64,000 nucleotides of DNA from RGIG5612 sp050944475 (GCA_050944475.1 JBMNRD010000003.1:124001-188000); one strand, 5' to 3'; shown: positions 8,398-16,880, counted from the stretch's first letter. Notes: generated by a model from the sequence alone, not told the origin. Translations and numbers: made by a program.

Positions 8398-9639
8398 TTA
8401 GAACAGACATTCTGTGAGCTCATCTATTGGCCAGTGTGTCAGAAGTTCATAACCGTCTTTTGTTACAACAACACACTCTTCAAGACGAACACCATGGTCA
8501 CCGCCCTTAGGTCCGTACCATGTCTCAATCGCGATTACCATTCCCTCTTCAAACGGTGTGCGCAGACCGTTAAGAACCTGAACCGGACGGAACATGGGAT
8601 ATTCATGAAGTGAAAGACCGATTCCATGCGCAAGCGCATAACCTGCAGCATCGCCCCAGTTATCAACTCCCCAGAATCCCGGATCTTTAGGCCATTTATC
8701 GCATACATCTGCAACAGTATTGCCTGCCTTGATTCCGCTCATTCCATCGTACAGCATGTCTCTTGCAATCTTGAAAGAATCCTTTTGCTGTTCTGTTGCT
8801 TTTCCGCAGCAGAACGTACGATAGTAGCAAGTTTTGTATCCGTTATATGAAGCGCCATTGATATCAACCGCAACCAAATCACCCGGCGCGATTATTCTGT
8901 CAGTATAATCGATATGCATTGGATTTGTACGAGGCCCTGATGCACAAACGAATTCCATCGTTTCGTCACAGCCGAGTGCAAACAGTCTGTTCATACCGAT
9001 ACCAACCAGTTCGCATTCTCTTACTCCCGGGCGTATAGCCTGCTTGATGTCGGCAAAAGCCGCATCTGCAATATCACAAGCCATTCTAATGCAGGCAATC
9101 TCGTCAGGGTTCTTAATAGATCTTGCTTTGAACATTGGGAACTTTGCATCTACTACCTTATATCCGTATTTTGCAAAGGCTTCCTGATAAAGAAGTTGTG
9201 ATGTGCATCCGTCAAGACCGATAATTGCGTCTTTGCCCAGACCGCACTTTTCAATGACGCCTATGGCCTGCTTGACAAGAGGTTCGATTCCCTCAAGCCC
9301 AAATGTGAGCTTATTGGTTCCGCTTCTCGGATATGCCTTACCCTTAAGCCAAGGAAGCTCTTCTCTGATCGTCCCGGACTCAAAGCTTGTAGCATTGTAA
9401 ACATGAGGATCATCGTTTACGGGAAGCATTGCATAATTACCTTCAAACCATCTTGTGGGAATTGTTACGTAAGATCCGCTGATATAACGGACATCCCATG
9501 CATCCCATGTAATAAGAAGGTCGATTCCTGCTTCAATAAGTGCGTCTTTTGCTCTTTTTAAACGATATTTACGCATACGATCGTAGTCGATGTTCAAATA
9601 TCTGTCTGTGGCCATTGGTGTTGGAATTATTCTACTCAT
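8398..9639 (-). CDS. M24 peptidase-fold protein (Xaa-Pro peptidase/creatinase/DddP-like) with altered metal site
   Basis: A 413-residue pita-bread fold protein with an N-terminal creatinase-type domain and a C-terminal M24 domain from about residue 180. Metal-ligand candidates: Asp259 (VAVDING), His338 (AHGIGLSLHEYP), Glu372 (IAIETWYG) and Glu387 (GVRLEECV). The second canonical Asp, expected near residue 271, is a Cys (GYKTCYYRTF), and the residue two after Asp259 is Asn. It is therefore probably not a standard dinuclear aminopeptidase. Family members outside peptidases include creatinase and the DMSP lyase DddP, so a non-peptidase C-N, C-S or hydrolytic reaction is possible. It sits in an operon for acyl-CoA and hydroxy acid turnover, which favours a small-molecule substrate. 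Confidence 0.8.
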   Translation of the reverse strand: MSRIIPTPMATDRYLNIDYDRMRKYRLKRAKDALIEAGIDLLITWDAWDVRYISGSYVTIPTRWFEGNYAMLPVNDDPHVYNATSFESGTIREELPWLKGKAYPRSGTNKLTFGLEGIEPLVKQAIGVIEKCGLGKDAIIGLDGCTSQLLYQEAFAKYGYKVVDAKFPMFKARSIKNPDEIACIRMACDIADAAFADIKQAIRPGVRECELVGIGMNRLFALGCDETMEFVCASGPRTNPMHIDYTDRIIAPGDLVAVDINGASYNGYKTCYYRTFCCGKATEQQKDSFKIARDMLYDGMSGIKAGNTVADVCDKWPKDPGFWGVDNWGDAAGYALAHGIGLSLHEYPMFRPVQVLNGLRTPFEEGMVIAIETWYGPKGGDHGVRLEECVVVTKDGYELLTHWPIDELTECLF

Positions 9640-9673
9640 AAAATTAATCTCCTTTCGCTTTTTGCTTATATTT

Positions 9674-10579
9674 TCATAGAAGTCCCTGCATCCTTAAAAC
9701 TTCTACAATTACCTTGTCTCTGAAATCTCCTATCGAAGCCTCATCATTTCCGATAACGACAGGACGGTTTGCCATCGCTTCTTCAATTCCCTGAGCTATA
9801 ATTTCATCTTCAGGACTGGGCTCTCTTCCGTATTTTGCCGCCTGGGCTCTTGCCCCTCCTTCTACTCCCAAGGCGATTGTCATCAACTGACCTGTTACTG
9901 CCATACGAAGGCCCGGACCGTACATGATCGCTTTATCCATTTCCTCAACAGAACAGAAACCTTCAAGAACGGTTTTTCTCGCTTCTTCATTAACAGCCCA
10001 TGAAGCTCTGTTGACGATATATCCGGAGGCTTCTTTCCTGCATATGATTGCTATCTTTCCCATGCTTTCGTAATGAGATTTTGCTTTCTGAATATATTCT
10101 TCGGTCGTCTGATTTCCGCCGCATATCTCAATCAAAGGAAGAAGATATGACGGATGATAAGGATGTCCCACTATTACTCTTTCAGGATTCCTGCAGCCCT
10201 CCTGAAGATCGCTCGGAAGAAGCTTTGACGTACTGCTTGCAATAATCGAATCCTTAGGGCAAAAACCTGCAATTTTTTGAATAAGCTGTTTCTTTATCTC
10301 AAGATTTTCCGGGCCTGATTCCTGAATAAATATTGCATCCGCTACCGCCTCCTCTATGGAAGTTGTGTATACGGCATTTTTTGCATATTTATCAGCCTCA
10401 GCCTGTGTGCAAATCTCATTTTCAACCATTATTTCGAAAATATGGATGACACGATTTTTCATCTTTTCAACTTGTTTTCTTGTCTGCAGATAAGTCTTGT
10501 AACCATGCATCATTGCATTAACTGCCAAGCCCGAGCCGATCATTCCGGATCCTATAAACGCGACTTTTTCATTTTTCAT
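9674..10579 (-). CDS. 3-hydroxyacyl-CoA dehydrogenase family protein, L-carnitine dehydrogenase-like
   Basis: A 301-residue NAD-dependent dehydrogenase. N-terminal Rossmann motif VAFIGSGMIGSGLAVNAM, then SSTSKLLPSDL containing the family Ser-Ser-Thr, and the catalytic His region VGHPYHPSYLLPLIEICGG. The GHP-P-YLLPL-E-GG pattern is closer to L-carnitine dehydrogenase and lambda-crystallin/L-gulonate dehydrogenases than to clostridial Hbd (which has HFFNP). It would oxidise a free 3-hydroxy acid to a 3-keto acid, which fits the BKACE gene 12 bases upstream, as carnitine dehydrogenase and BKACE are paired in known carnitine degradation. Substrate not proven. Confidence 0.85.
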   Translation of the reverse strand: MKNEKVAFIGSGMIGSGLAVNAMMHGYKTYLQTRKQVEKMKNRVIHIFEIMVENEICTQAEADKYAKNAVYTTSIEEAVADAIFIQESGPENLEIKKQLIQKIAGFCPKDSIIASSTSKLLPSDLQEGCRNPERVIVGHPYHPSYLLPLIEICGGNQTTEEYIQKAKSHYESMGKIAIICRKEASGYIVNRASWAVNEEARKTVLEGFCSVEEMDKAIMYGPGLRMAVTGQLMTIALGVEGGARAQAAKYGREPSPEDEIIAQGIEEAMANRPVVIGNDEASIGDFRDKVIVEVLRMQGLL

Positions 10580-10590
10580 TTTCTGTCCCT

Positions 10591-11415
10591 TTATTTTTTC
10601 CTAAGGCCTAATATTTCTCTTGCATCATCAGGTGTTGCGACTTCATTTCCATATTGCCTAATGCAGTCAGCTGCTCTTTTTACCAGCTTGGTATTTGTCG
10701 CGAGCTCACCTTTCTTCATGTAAATATTGTCTTCAAGACCTACTCTTACGTTTCCTCCAAGAGCTATAGCCGTATATAGAATCGGCATATGACCTGTTCC
10801 GATTCCAAATGCCGACCATGTCGACCCTTCCGGAATAAGATCTACCATTCTTGAAAGGTTATATGGCGTAGCCGCAGCCTGTCCGATAACTCCAAGACAA
10901 AACTGGAAGTGGAGTGAACCTTCCGGAAGTACCCCCTCCTTTTGCTGATAATATGCTGCCGCATTTATCATTCCATAGTCAAAGACCTCTATTTCCGGTT
11001 TAACTCCATTCTCAATAAGTGCTTTTCCAAGCTTTCTTAAAAATTCCGGAGTATTCATAAACACTTTCCCCGGAAGCCAGTTAAAAGTGTCTATATCATA
11101 ACTTGCAAGTTCAGGTTTAAGCTCTATGATATGCGCCATTCTTCTTTCATCCGCCGCACCGGTCTCACCGGAACTCGTTAAGTTGATGACCAGATTGGTA
11201 TTATCCCTGATCCTCTGAACTGTTTCCTTGAACCGTTCCTTATCCATAGTGCCTATTCCTTCATCATCCCTCATATGAAGGTGAACTATAGCGGCGCCCT
11301 CTTTCCATACGCTGATGGCATCCGCAGCTATTTCCTTCGGTGTAATCGGCAAAGCATTGTTTTTTTCCTTTGGAGTAACCGCTCCTGTCAATGCTGCTGT
11401 GATAATGTGTTTCAT
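10591..11415 (-). CDS. BKACE family beta-keto acid cleavage enzyme
   Basis: A 274-residue TIM-barrel enzyme of the 3-keto-5-aminohexanoate cleavage (BKACE, formerly DUF849) family. It transfers an acyl group: beta-keto acid plus acetyl-CoA gives acyl-CoA plus acetoacetate. Zn ligands are visible as His45 and His47 in VHLHMRD, with the later Glu in VGLEDNIYM; NLTSSGETGA is another family motif. It starts the long minus-strand operon, with GGGAG upstream of the ATG, and is divergent from the pucR-type gene. Specificity within the family is set by pocket residues that I cannot assign; the neighbouring carnitine-dehydrogenase-like gene makes dehydrocarnitine one candidate. Confidence 0.9.
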   Translation of the reverse strand: MKHIITAALTGAVTPKEKNNALPITPKEIAADAISVWKEGAAIVHLHMRDDEGIGTMDKERFKETVQRIRDNTNLVINLTSSGETGAADERRMAHIIELKPELASYDIDTFNWLPGKVFMNTPEFLRKLGKALIENGVKPEIEVFDYGMINAAAYYQQKEGVLPEGSLHFQFCLGVIGQAAATPYNLSRMVDLIPEGSTWSAFGIGTGHMPILYTAIALGGNVRVGLEDNIYMKKGELATNTKLVKRAADCIRQYGNEVATPDDAREILGLRKK

Positions 11416-11480
11416 ACAAATCTCCCTTGTTCCGATGTATTTATCTTTATTTTCGTTTATATTTTAACAAGTGTTTCGCC

Positions 11481-11513
11481 TTAAATACTTGGATTTTTGT
11501 CCAATATATTTAA
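11481..11513. promoter_or_regulatory. Inverted repeat, candidate operator in the divergent promoter region
   Basis: TTAAATACTTGGA at 11481-11493 is answered by TCCAATATATTTAA at 11500-11513, a nearly perfect inverted repeat with a six-base centre and one bulged base. It lies between the BKACE gene and the PucR-type gene, 16 bases upstream of the latter's -35 box. The position suits binding by the divergent regulator. Function is inferred. Confidence 0.5.
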
Positions 11514-11528
11514 GAAGCATTCCTTTCT

Positions 11529-11557
11529 TTGACATAATAGTTTTTTTTATGTATAAT
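11529..11557 (+). promoter_or_regulatory. Consensus sigma-A promoter of the PucR-type regulator gene
   Basis: TTGACA at 11529-11534 and TATAAT at 11552-11557 are separated by exactly 17 bases, a perfect vegetative promoter. The ATG of the regulator is 58 bases after the -10 box. Confidence 0.8.
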
Positions 11558-11614
11558 TTACAAAAACTTGGCTGTATCATCAATGCTTGTTGTTCTAATG
11601 TTTGGAGTATGTTT

Positions 11615-13198
11615 ATGCTTTGGGATTTAGTCAAAAAATATTTGGACAATTGTTCAATCAAAATAATAAACCAGTCCGGAAATAAGGCTGATTTTCACGG
11701 TTGTCAGTCTTTTAATACACATATCCCGCTCAACGATCCTAATATAATCTACTGGGGTTTCAGCTCGAATCTGAGTTCTGAGATTATACAAAATAATAAA
11801 CCTCGAGCTCTTTTGATATGTCAAGATTCTCCGGCATTTGATTTTTCTATTTTAAAAAACGTGGACTACGTTGCCTCAACCTCTGTCAATAAAAAATTTG
11901 AAGAATGTGTTGAAGCACTTGCTAAAGACATGGAACTGTGTAAGAAATATGAACTAGGTAATCGTATTCTGGTAGACCTGCTGACTTCAAATGCCCCCAT
12001 AAACGATATGGCAAACCTTATTGCCGAAACCTACGGACATTTCATTGCTTTTGTCGACACCTCTATAAAACTTATCGGATTCAGCACAACTTTTCCCATG
12101 CCTGGAAACATGTTTCTGGAAAAACATCATGATGAACATTACATCCCATCCAATACAATAAATCGTTTAATTTCCTCGGGAAACCTTTCAAAAATACTTG
12201 ATACAGTAGAGCCCATTCCGATAGAAGATTTTCCGGGTGATTTATATTCATATGTGTTTCCCATTATAATTGGTAATTTTATGCGCGCAGGCTTTTTGGT
12301 CTATTTTGTTGAAAAAAATTTTGTGCTTAATCCTGTTGAGGCTTACCATCTTAAAAAAGTCACAAAACTCTTGAGTCTTGAGTTTCAAAAAAGCCGCCTT
12401 GCCCACTTCAGCGAGCCTACTATTGTAAATAATATCATGTATGATTTCATCAACGGCATCCGACCCGTAAAACATCTTTATGAGGAACAGTTTGCCAGTT
12501 TTTCATATGATTTGAGGAAATTCAAGAATATAGGCGTCATTCCGTTAGCTCTGACGGTTAGCCAAAATATAGGTGCCTACGTTCTGGCAGATATGATCAA
12601 AAAAACCTTTTCAAACAGTATATATACCATTTTTGATGATTATATAGTGTTTCTAACAAGCCGAGATACCCCCTCCAACATAAGGTCTATACCCGAATAT
12701 CAGGACTGGAATACTTCCCTTAACCTTCTTGGCATTCCCGTTGGATTTTCAGAAACATTTGAAAAGTCATCAGTCGCAAGATTAGCCTTTACCCATGCCA
12801 AAACGGCCTTAAGGATAGGTACAAGACTGTTTCCTTCACATCGTTTCTATATTTATCCGGACATGAAAATCTATGACATAGTAAATACACTGGCGCAATC
12901 TACAAATATAAGACAGTTCGTATTTCTCCCGATTTATAATATAATCAATTATGATACAGAAAACAATTCCGACTACCTTAAAACGCTGAATATGTATTTT
13001 AAATGTCACCGTTCAGTAAAAAACACCTGTGAGAAACTTTATATTCAGCGAAGCACTTTCTATTACAGGCTTGATAAAATCAAGGAACTCCTTGACGTAA
13101 ATATAGATTCTCCCGACATAGTGCATCATATATGGTTTTCATTTGCAATTCTGGAGTATCTTGGTGAAATGGAAAGCCTTTTATTCGAACCGTATTAG
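11615..13198 (+). CDS. PucR/CdaR-type transcriptional regulator
   Basis: About 527 residues. The C-terminus holds the PucR helix-turn-helix (YFKCHRSVKNTCEKLYIQRSTFYYRLDKI split over positions 460-490), ending LLDVNIDSPDIVHHIWFSFAILEYL. The N-terminal part resembles the PucR/CdaR purine-catabolism domain style with a GAF-like middle (AETYGHFIAFVDTSIKLIGFS). The ATG at 11615 is preferred because GGAG lies seven bases upstream; longer readings would start inside the promoter at 11529-11557. It is divergent from the BKACE operon and is its likely regulator. PucR members commonly respond to the substrate of the adjacent pathway. Confidence 0.82.
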   Translation: MLWDLVKKYLDNCSIKIINQSGNKADFHGCQSFNTHIPLNDPNIIYWGFSSNLSSEIIQNNKPRALLICQDSPAFDFSILKNVDYVASTSVNKKFEECVEALAKDMELCKKYELGNRILVDLLTSNAPINDMANLIAETYGHFIAFVDTSIKLIGFSTTFPMPGNMFLEKHHDEHYIPSNTINRLISSGNLSKILDTVEPIPIEDFPGDLYSYVFPIIIGNFMRAGFLVYFVEKNFVLNPVEAYHLKKVTKLLSLEFQKSRLAHFSEPTIVNNIMYDFINGIRPVKHLYEEQFASFSYDLRKFKNIGVIPLALTVSQNIGAYVLADMIKKTFSNSIYTIFDDYIVFLTSRDTPSNIRSIPEYQDWNTSLNLLGIPVGFSETFEKSSVARLAFTHAKTALRIGTRLFPSHRFYIYPDMKIYDIVNTLAQSTNIRQFVFLPIYNIINYDTENNSDYLKTLNMYFKCHRSVKNTCEKLYIQRSTFYYRLDKIKELLDVNIDSPDIVHHIWFSFAILEYLGEMESLLFEPY

Positions 13199-13501
13199 AT
13201 TTGACTTGGTTTTCGTTATTTCCACTTCCAAAGAAATTTGTTTGCCAACATAAAAACTGTTTCCGTTCTTTGGTTAAAGAGTAGCTTAAAATTCTAATTC
13301 ACTTACCCCCATCATGATTCGCTCAGATATTGGCCTGAAATAAGGGAATATTCGCCTCTCGGCTTGAATATTCCCTTAAAAATAGCCATACAATGAGAAA
13401 ATATAATTATATTTATCCAACCCGCTATAAAAGAAAAAACGGATTTATACTCGCACGACCGTAATCTGTGGATGAGTGTAGTATAACATATGTCTTTTCA
13501 T
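13199..13501. other. Intergenic stretch with one stem-loop
   Basis: No gene seen. A 13-bp perfect stem, TAAGGGAATATTC at 13341-13353 and GAATATTCCCTTA at 13365-13377, with an 11-base loop lies 143 bases after the PucR-type gene. Neither strand has a good U-run directly after it, so it could be a weak terminator or another structured element. Confidence 0.5.
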
Positions 13502-13696
13502 TTAAACAGAGGCTGTGCGAGGCAGCCTCTTAATGTTTGCACTTTTCCCTTTCATCAACGACACCTCTTTCATGCCCTCTCTGGAAATGGTAGATGGATC
13601 CTTCTGCAGATGGGCGGCAATCTTCTTGAAAGAGAGGTCTTCCTTGAGGAGTTTCTGCAGAGTCAGACGTTCTTCATAAGTAAAAAATTTGAACAT
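13502..13696 (-). pseudogene. IS30-family transposase, N-terminal fragment
   Basis: The 64 residues from the ATG at 13696 (preceded by GGAGGATATC) read FFTYEERLTLQKLLKEDLSF and then KKIAAHLQKDPSTISRE, the N-terminal helix-turn-helix of IS30-type transposases. After this the frame changes character and stops; the DDE catalytic domain, which would need about 250 more residues, is missing. It is a remnant, not an active element. It lies just beside the alpha/beta hydrolase gene that opens the second catabolic region. Confidence 0.7.
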
Positions 13697-13796
13697 GATA
13701 TCCTCCATTTCTGCCGCCAACATGAAACAGGATATCGTATCCAGTAAGCACCAGGCAATGGGCATAACAAAAGAGACCGGTATAAAACCTGTCTCC

Positions 13797-13894
13797 TTGT
13801 AAAACGGAATGCAACCTCCCTGTTGGTATTTAATTATCAGCAACAATTACAATTACTTCACATGAAAGCAAGAGGGATTGCACCTCGTTTTACA
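13797..13894. repeat. Inverted repeat pair beside the IS30 fragment
   Basis: TTGTAAAACGGAATGCAACC at 13797-13816 (continuing CTCCC) is matched in inverse orientation by GGGATTGCACCTCGTTTTACA at 13874-13894, with small mismatches and about 53 bases between. The arrangement suggests one or both ends of the decayed IS element. The outer arm ends eight bases before the stop codon of the hydrolase gene. Confidence 0.5.
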
Positions 13895-13901
13895 GGTGAG
13901 G

Positions 13902-15233
13902 CTATTTGTCAAATCTGCCGTTTTTTGATAACCATATATCTACATAATCATACAAGGTCTTCTTTGTATCCCCAAACTGACCTGTAAACTTCTCAGCTTC
14001 TAAATTTGCATCAAAGCAATGGGTCGCTCCTTCAATAAAAGCAATCGCCTTGTCTTCACTTGTAGATCTGTCATAGAGCACTTCAGATGCAAGATATTCA
14101 TATCCGCCGGTCATTCCAACAAATAATGAAGGACATTTCACGTGCGGAACATTACTCGTTGTGCAGTTATATGTCTCATCCCAGGCAATACCTGTTACCT
14201 CATCTTCCTTCATAGCATAATTAGCCAACGCTCTTACACTGTTATGAGAAAGATAATTCTTTACAGTACTTATTATGGCAGATGACATTACCTGGGCTTT
14301 GCCATTTGCCAGTCTTGGAAGTCTTACACAATTAATAATTTCATTTGTAATCGAACCATCTGCATGAATCAAATCGTGTGCCCTCTTGGTTCTTGCAAAT
14401 ATTGTTATATCCTGAGGGAATATTTTATTGCATCTTGAAAACTGAGCGGCTGCTGGAATAATGAATGGCTCATCATCAGCATAAAAGCCCTTTCCCTGTT
14501 CAATAATAGTTAATCTATCTAATGCCTTTTGAATAATTGCATTATTTCTTTCAGCCTGAGCCACAAAAAATTTATCTAAAAAAGCCTGACTGTAATTTGC
14601 ACCTTCAAGAAAATATCCGTTAGCAGGATTAAATATATCCAACTCCGGATCCAGTTTCTGACCACTATTCTCATCAATAATTGCGGGATCTATACTAAAC
14701 AATCCCATAGCTGCTATTCCCCAGTTGGAATCAAGCGCCATAAATCCATCTGCAGGCCTCATTTCCTGTGTAATAGAGCATTTGATTAGCATATCATTGC
14801 CCTTCACAGAATCAAGACCTTCTTCTGCCATTCGCTGGTAGGCACTCATTAATGTTCCGCCACCACTATGTCCCATTAAAACTACTTTAGTTATCCCTGC
14901 AACACAATACATAAAGTCTACCGCTCGTTTTACATCGTAAACCTTAGCATCAAGAGATGAATTAACTTCAGTAACGGCGCTGCCAAGCGCTCTGTATCCG
15001 CGCTTGGCCATCTCGCCGCCCATATCATTTAATGTATAATCTGCACTTGGATGCATAAGGATAATTCCAATATGACTTTTATCACCTAGAGCCACCGGTT
15101 CATATAACATACCATGCTGAGGACGCGGTCCATCTCCAAGCGAAACAAAAATGCTTCTTATCGGAAGATCTCCCTCAAGATATCCGCCTTCTATATTACT
15201 GTATTTCTTTTCTTTTGCATCGTAAATATACAT
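13902..15233 (-). CDS. Alpha/beta hydrolase (paralogue of the one at 29.6 kb)
   Basis: A 443-residue alpha/beta hydrolase with no signal peptide, so cytoplasmic. The nucleophile elbow is GHSGGG; the catalytic His is probably in IEGATHCFD. The start at 15233 (MYIYDAKEKKY) has GAGGAG six bases upstream. It aligns along its length with the 417-residue protein at 29609-30862 (shared SAYQRMAE, PADGFMALDSNWG, KGFYADDEPF, the NEI pattern and the C-terminal YDRSTSEDKAI region). Where the paralogue has GRTDGFEF, this protein has GMTGGYEY, so the Asp that could be the catalytic acid is Gly here. It is the last gene of the minus-strand set 13.9-18.5 kb. Likely an esterase or amidase for a small molecule; substrate unknown. 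Confidence 0.8.
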   Translation of the reverse strand: MYIYDAKEKKYSNIEGGYLEGDLPIRSIFVSLGDGPRPQHGMLYEPVALGDKSHIGIILMHPSADYTLNDMGGEMAKRGYRALGSAVTEVNSSLDAKVYDVKRAVDFMYCVAGITKVVLMGHSGGGTLMSAYQRMAEEGLDSVKGNDMLIKCSITQEMRPADGFMALDSNWGIAAMGLFSIDPAIIDENSGQKLDPELDIFNPANGYFLEGANYSQAFLDKFFVAQAERNNAIIQKALDRLTIIEQGKGFYADDEPFIIPAAAQFSRCNKIFPQDITIFARTKRAHDLIHADGSITNEIINCVRLPRLANGKAQVMSSAIISTVKNYLSHNSVRALANYAMKEDEVTGIAWDETYNCTTSNVPHVKCPSLFVGMTGGYEYLASEVLYDRSTSEDKAIAFIEGATHCFDANLEAEKFTGQFGDTKKTLYDYVDIWLSKNGRFDK

Positions 15234-15266
15234 AATGCTCCTCATTCAAGTACACTGATTAAAACA

Positions 15267-16133
15267 TTATTTTACACCTTTTGCAAAAATCTCTTCCTTA
15301 GTATAAAGTCTTTCGATAAGGCCCTGTTCAAGACAGTACTTCATACCAATTTCAACTGCCGGCCATACACCTTCAATGTTATATACATACGGGAATGGTT
15401 CAGGCCTTGAATCAACAGGATAAGCCTGATCAACAGCCTTTGTAAGCATTTCATATACTGCAGCAACTGTTTTCTCATCCATATCATCCTTTACAACTAC
15501 CATATGGTTGATAGGAACACACTTATTCTTCTCATACCATGTTGCAATAGCATTTGGAAGATTAGGAACAAGCTGCGCAAGTCCTTCAGGTACTCCCTGC
15601 TTAGTTCCCTGAATTACAGCTGCAAGTTCGTCATCACGAACCATCTGCTCAAGATCAGCGCCCGGTACAACTTCTACATTCTCAGGAAGAACATATGTTG
15701 CTACATGAGGCGGCTCAGTTGTAACCCAAGTTACATCCTTACTTGCTACGCCAAACTGTTCTGAAAGGACTCCACGGACCCATGCACCTGTTGTCTGTGT
15801 ATAAGCTCTTACACCAATCTTCTTTCCCTTAACATCAGCAGGCGCTGAAATATCAGAACCCGGACGATACCAACAGCTCCCATGATGAAACTCGCCAACC
15901 ATAACGATTGGAAGGAGCTTTACTTTAGCCTTAGCATCGAATGCCTGAAGCAATGTTACGAGAGGCATCTCACATACATCAAATGGGTAACCATCAAGCA
16001 TATCCTCTGCCGCCTTTGGGACTCCTTTATATTCTGTAAACTCAAGCTCTACATCAGGACTTGTGATAATGCCTTCTTTAAGAGGTCTTGTATGAGCATT
16101 TGTTGCAAGAACAATTTTAACTTTCTTTGCCAT
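15267..16133 (-). CDS. 4,5-dihydroxyphthalate decarboxylase-like protein
   Basis: A 288-residue protein with the periplasmic-binding-protein fold used by the Pht5 (4,5-dihydroxyphthalate decarboxylase) family but no signal peptide, so cytoplasmic. Matching features are NAHTRPLKEGII at the N-terminus, PFDVCEMPL, GSCWYRPGSDISAPADVKGK, and AYTQTTGAWVRGVLSEQFGV, all in the order typical for the family. The start at 16133 follows GGGGGA; a longer reading to 16196 would run into the upstream gene. It may decarboxylate an aromatic or unsaturated acid, or be a binding protein that lost its signal. It is 20 bases downstream of the RraA-type gene in the same operon. Confidence 0.7.
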   Translation of the reverse strand: MAKKVKIVLATNAHTRPLKEGIITSPDVELEFTEYKGVPKAAEDMLDGYPFDVCEMPLVTLLQAFDAKAKVKLLPIVMVGEFHHGSCWYRPGSDISAPADVKGKKIGVRAYTQTTGAWVRGVLSEQFGVASKDVTWVTTEPPHVATYVLPENVEVVPGADLEQMVRDDELAAVIQGTKQGVPEGLAQLVPNLPNAIATWYEKNKCVPINHMVVVKDDMDEKTVAAVYEMLTKAVDQAYPVDSRPEPFPYVYNIEGVWPAVEIGMKYCLEQGLIERLYTKEEIFAKGVK

Positions 16134-16152
16134 TTTCGATTTCCCCCACCAA

Positions 16153-16818
16153 TTACTTAAGCATGTTCTCGTAGTTAACAGCCTTGTCAACATCACCTAG
16201 TTTTGCGCCTTCTTTAAGTTTCGCTATCATAAGCTGTTCTTTTTCTTCAATTTCTTCAGCTTTATCAATAACCTCAATAATACGTTCCTGTGGGATAACT
16301 ACTACACCACTTCTGTCAGCAACTACAATATCTCCGAATCTGCAACATGCACCTGCAAGATTAATTGGTTCGTTAATTGCTGCTTCCATGTAACGACCGC
16401 GTGCTGTAAGAACAGTTCTTCCCTTGCAGTATACAGGAAAGTCCAAAGCATAGATTTCATCACAGTCACGAACAACTCCATCTGAAACCCATCCTGCCAT
16501 TCCGCTGAGAACTGCTGCTGTAGCTGTTACGCCACCGCATGTATTCATCTCAGGAGCAGTTGTACCTTCACATACGATAACGCTTCCTTTTTCAGCATTT
16601 TGGATAGTTGCCATTCCGCCATGCTTTTCCTTTGGAAGATAATCTGTAGGAATAAATCTCTGTGTTACTGCCGGTCCGACAATCTTTCTTGTGTTATCAA
16701 ACAATGGAGTAATACCTCTGCATACATTTGAAAAACCAAGTGCATCCATAGCATCAGAAATTACTGTTGTTCCGAGTTTATCCAAACGTTCTTTAAGTTC
16801 TGGTGTTAATTTACTCAT
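16153..16818 (-). CDS. RraA-family protein, 4-carboxy-4-hydroxy-2-oxoadipate aldolase-like (copy 1)
   Basis: A 221-residue RraA-fold protein. The segment MAGWVSDGVVRDCDEIYALD with the Arg-Asp pair, LDFPVYCKG, and GDIVVADRSGVVVIP are the family's active-site and metal-binding pattern. Members include the LigK/GalC aldolases that cleave 4-carboxy-4-hydroxy-2-oxoadipate to pyruvate and oxaloacetate, and the RNase E inhibitor RraA. The absence of RNase E context and the GalB-like gene just upstream favour an aldolase or oxaloacetate-decarboxylase role. GGAG precedes the start. A second, diverged copy is at 27964-28638. Confidence 0.8.
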   Translation of the reverse strand: MSKLTPELKERLDKLGTTVISDAMDALGFSNVCRGITPLFDNTRKIVGPAVTQRFIPTDYLPKEKHGGMATIQNAEKGSVIVCEGTTAPEMNTCGGVTATAAVLSGMAGWVSDGVVRDCDEIYALDFPVYCKGRTVLTARGRYMEAAINEPINLAGACCRFGDIVVADRSGVVVIPQERIIEVIDKAEEIEEKEQLMIAKLKEGAKLGDVDKAVNYENMLK

Positions 16819-16880
16819 TCTTTATCTCCTTTTTTATAGTGAACCCGACGCAGAAGTGCCGGGTTCACGTAACTGTTTTT

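Noticed and set aside
13490..13747. An 85-residue plus-strand frame
   Set aside because: It is antisense to the IS30-type fragment, which has recognisable transposase sequence on the minus strand.
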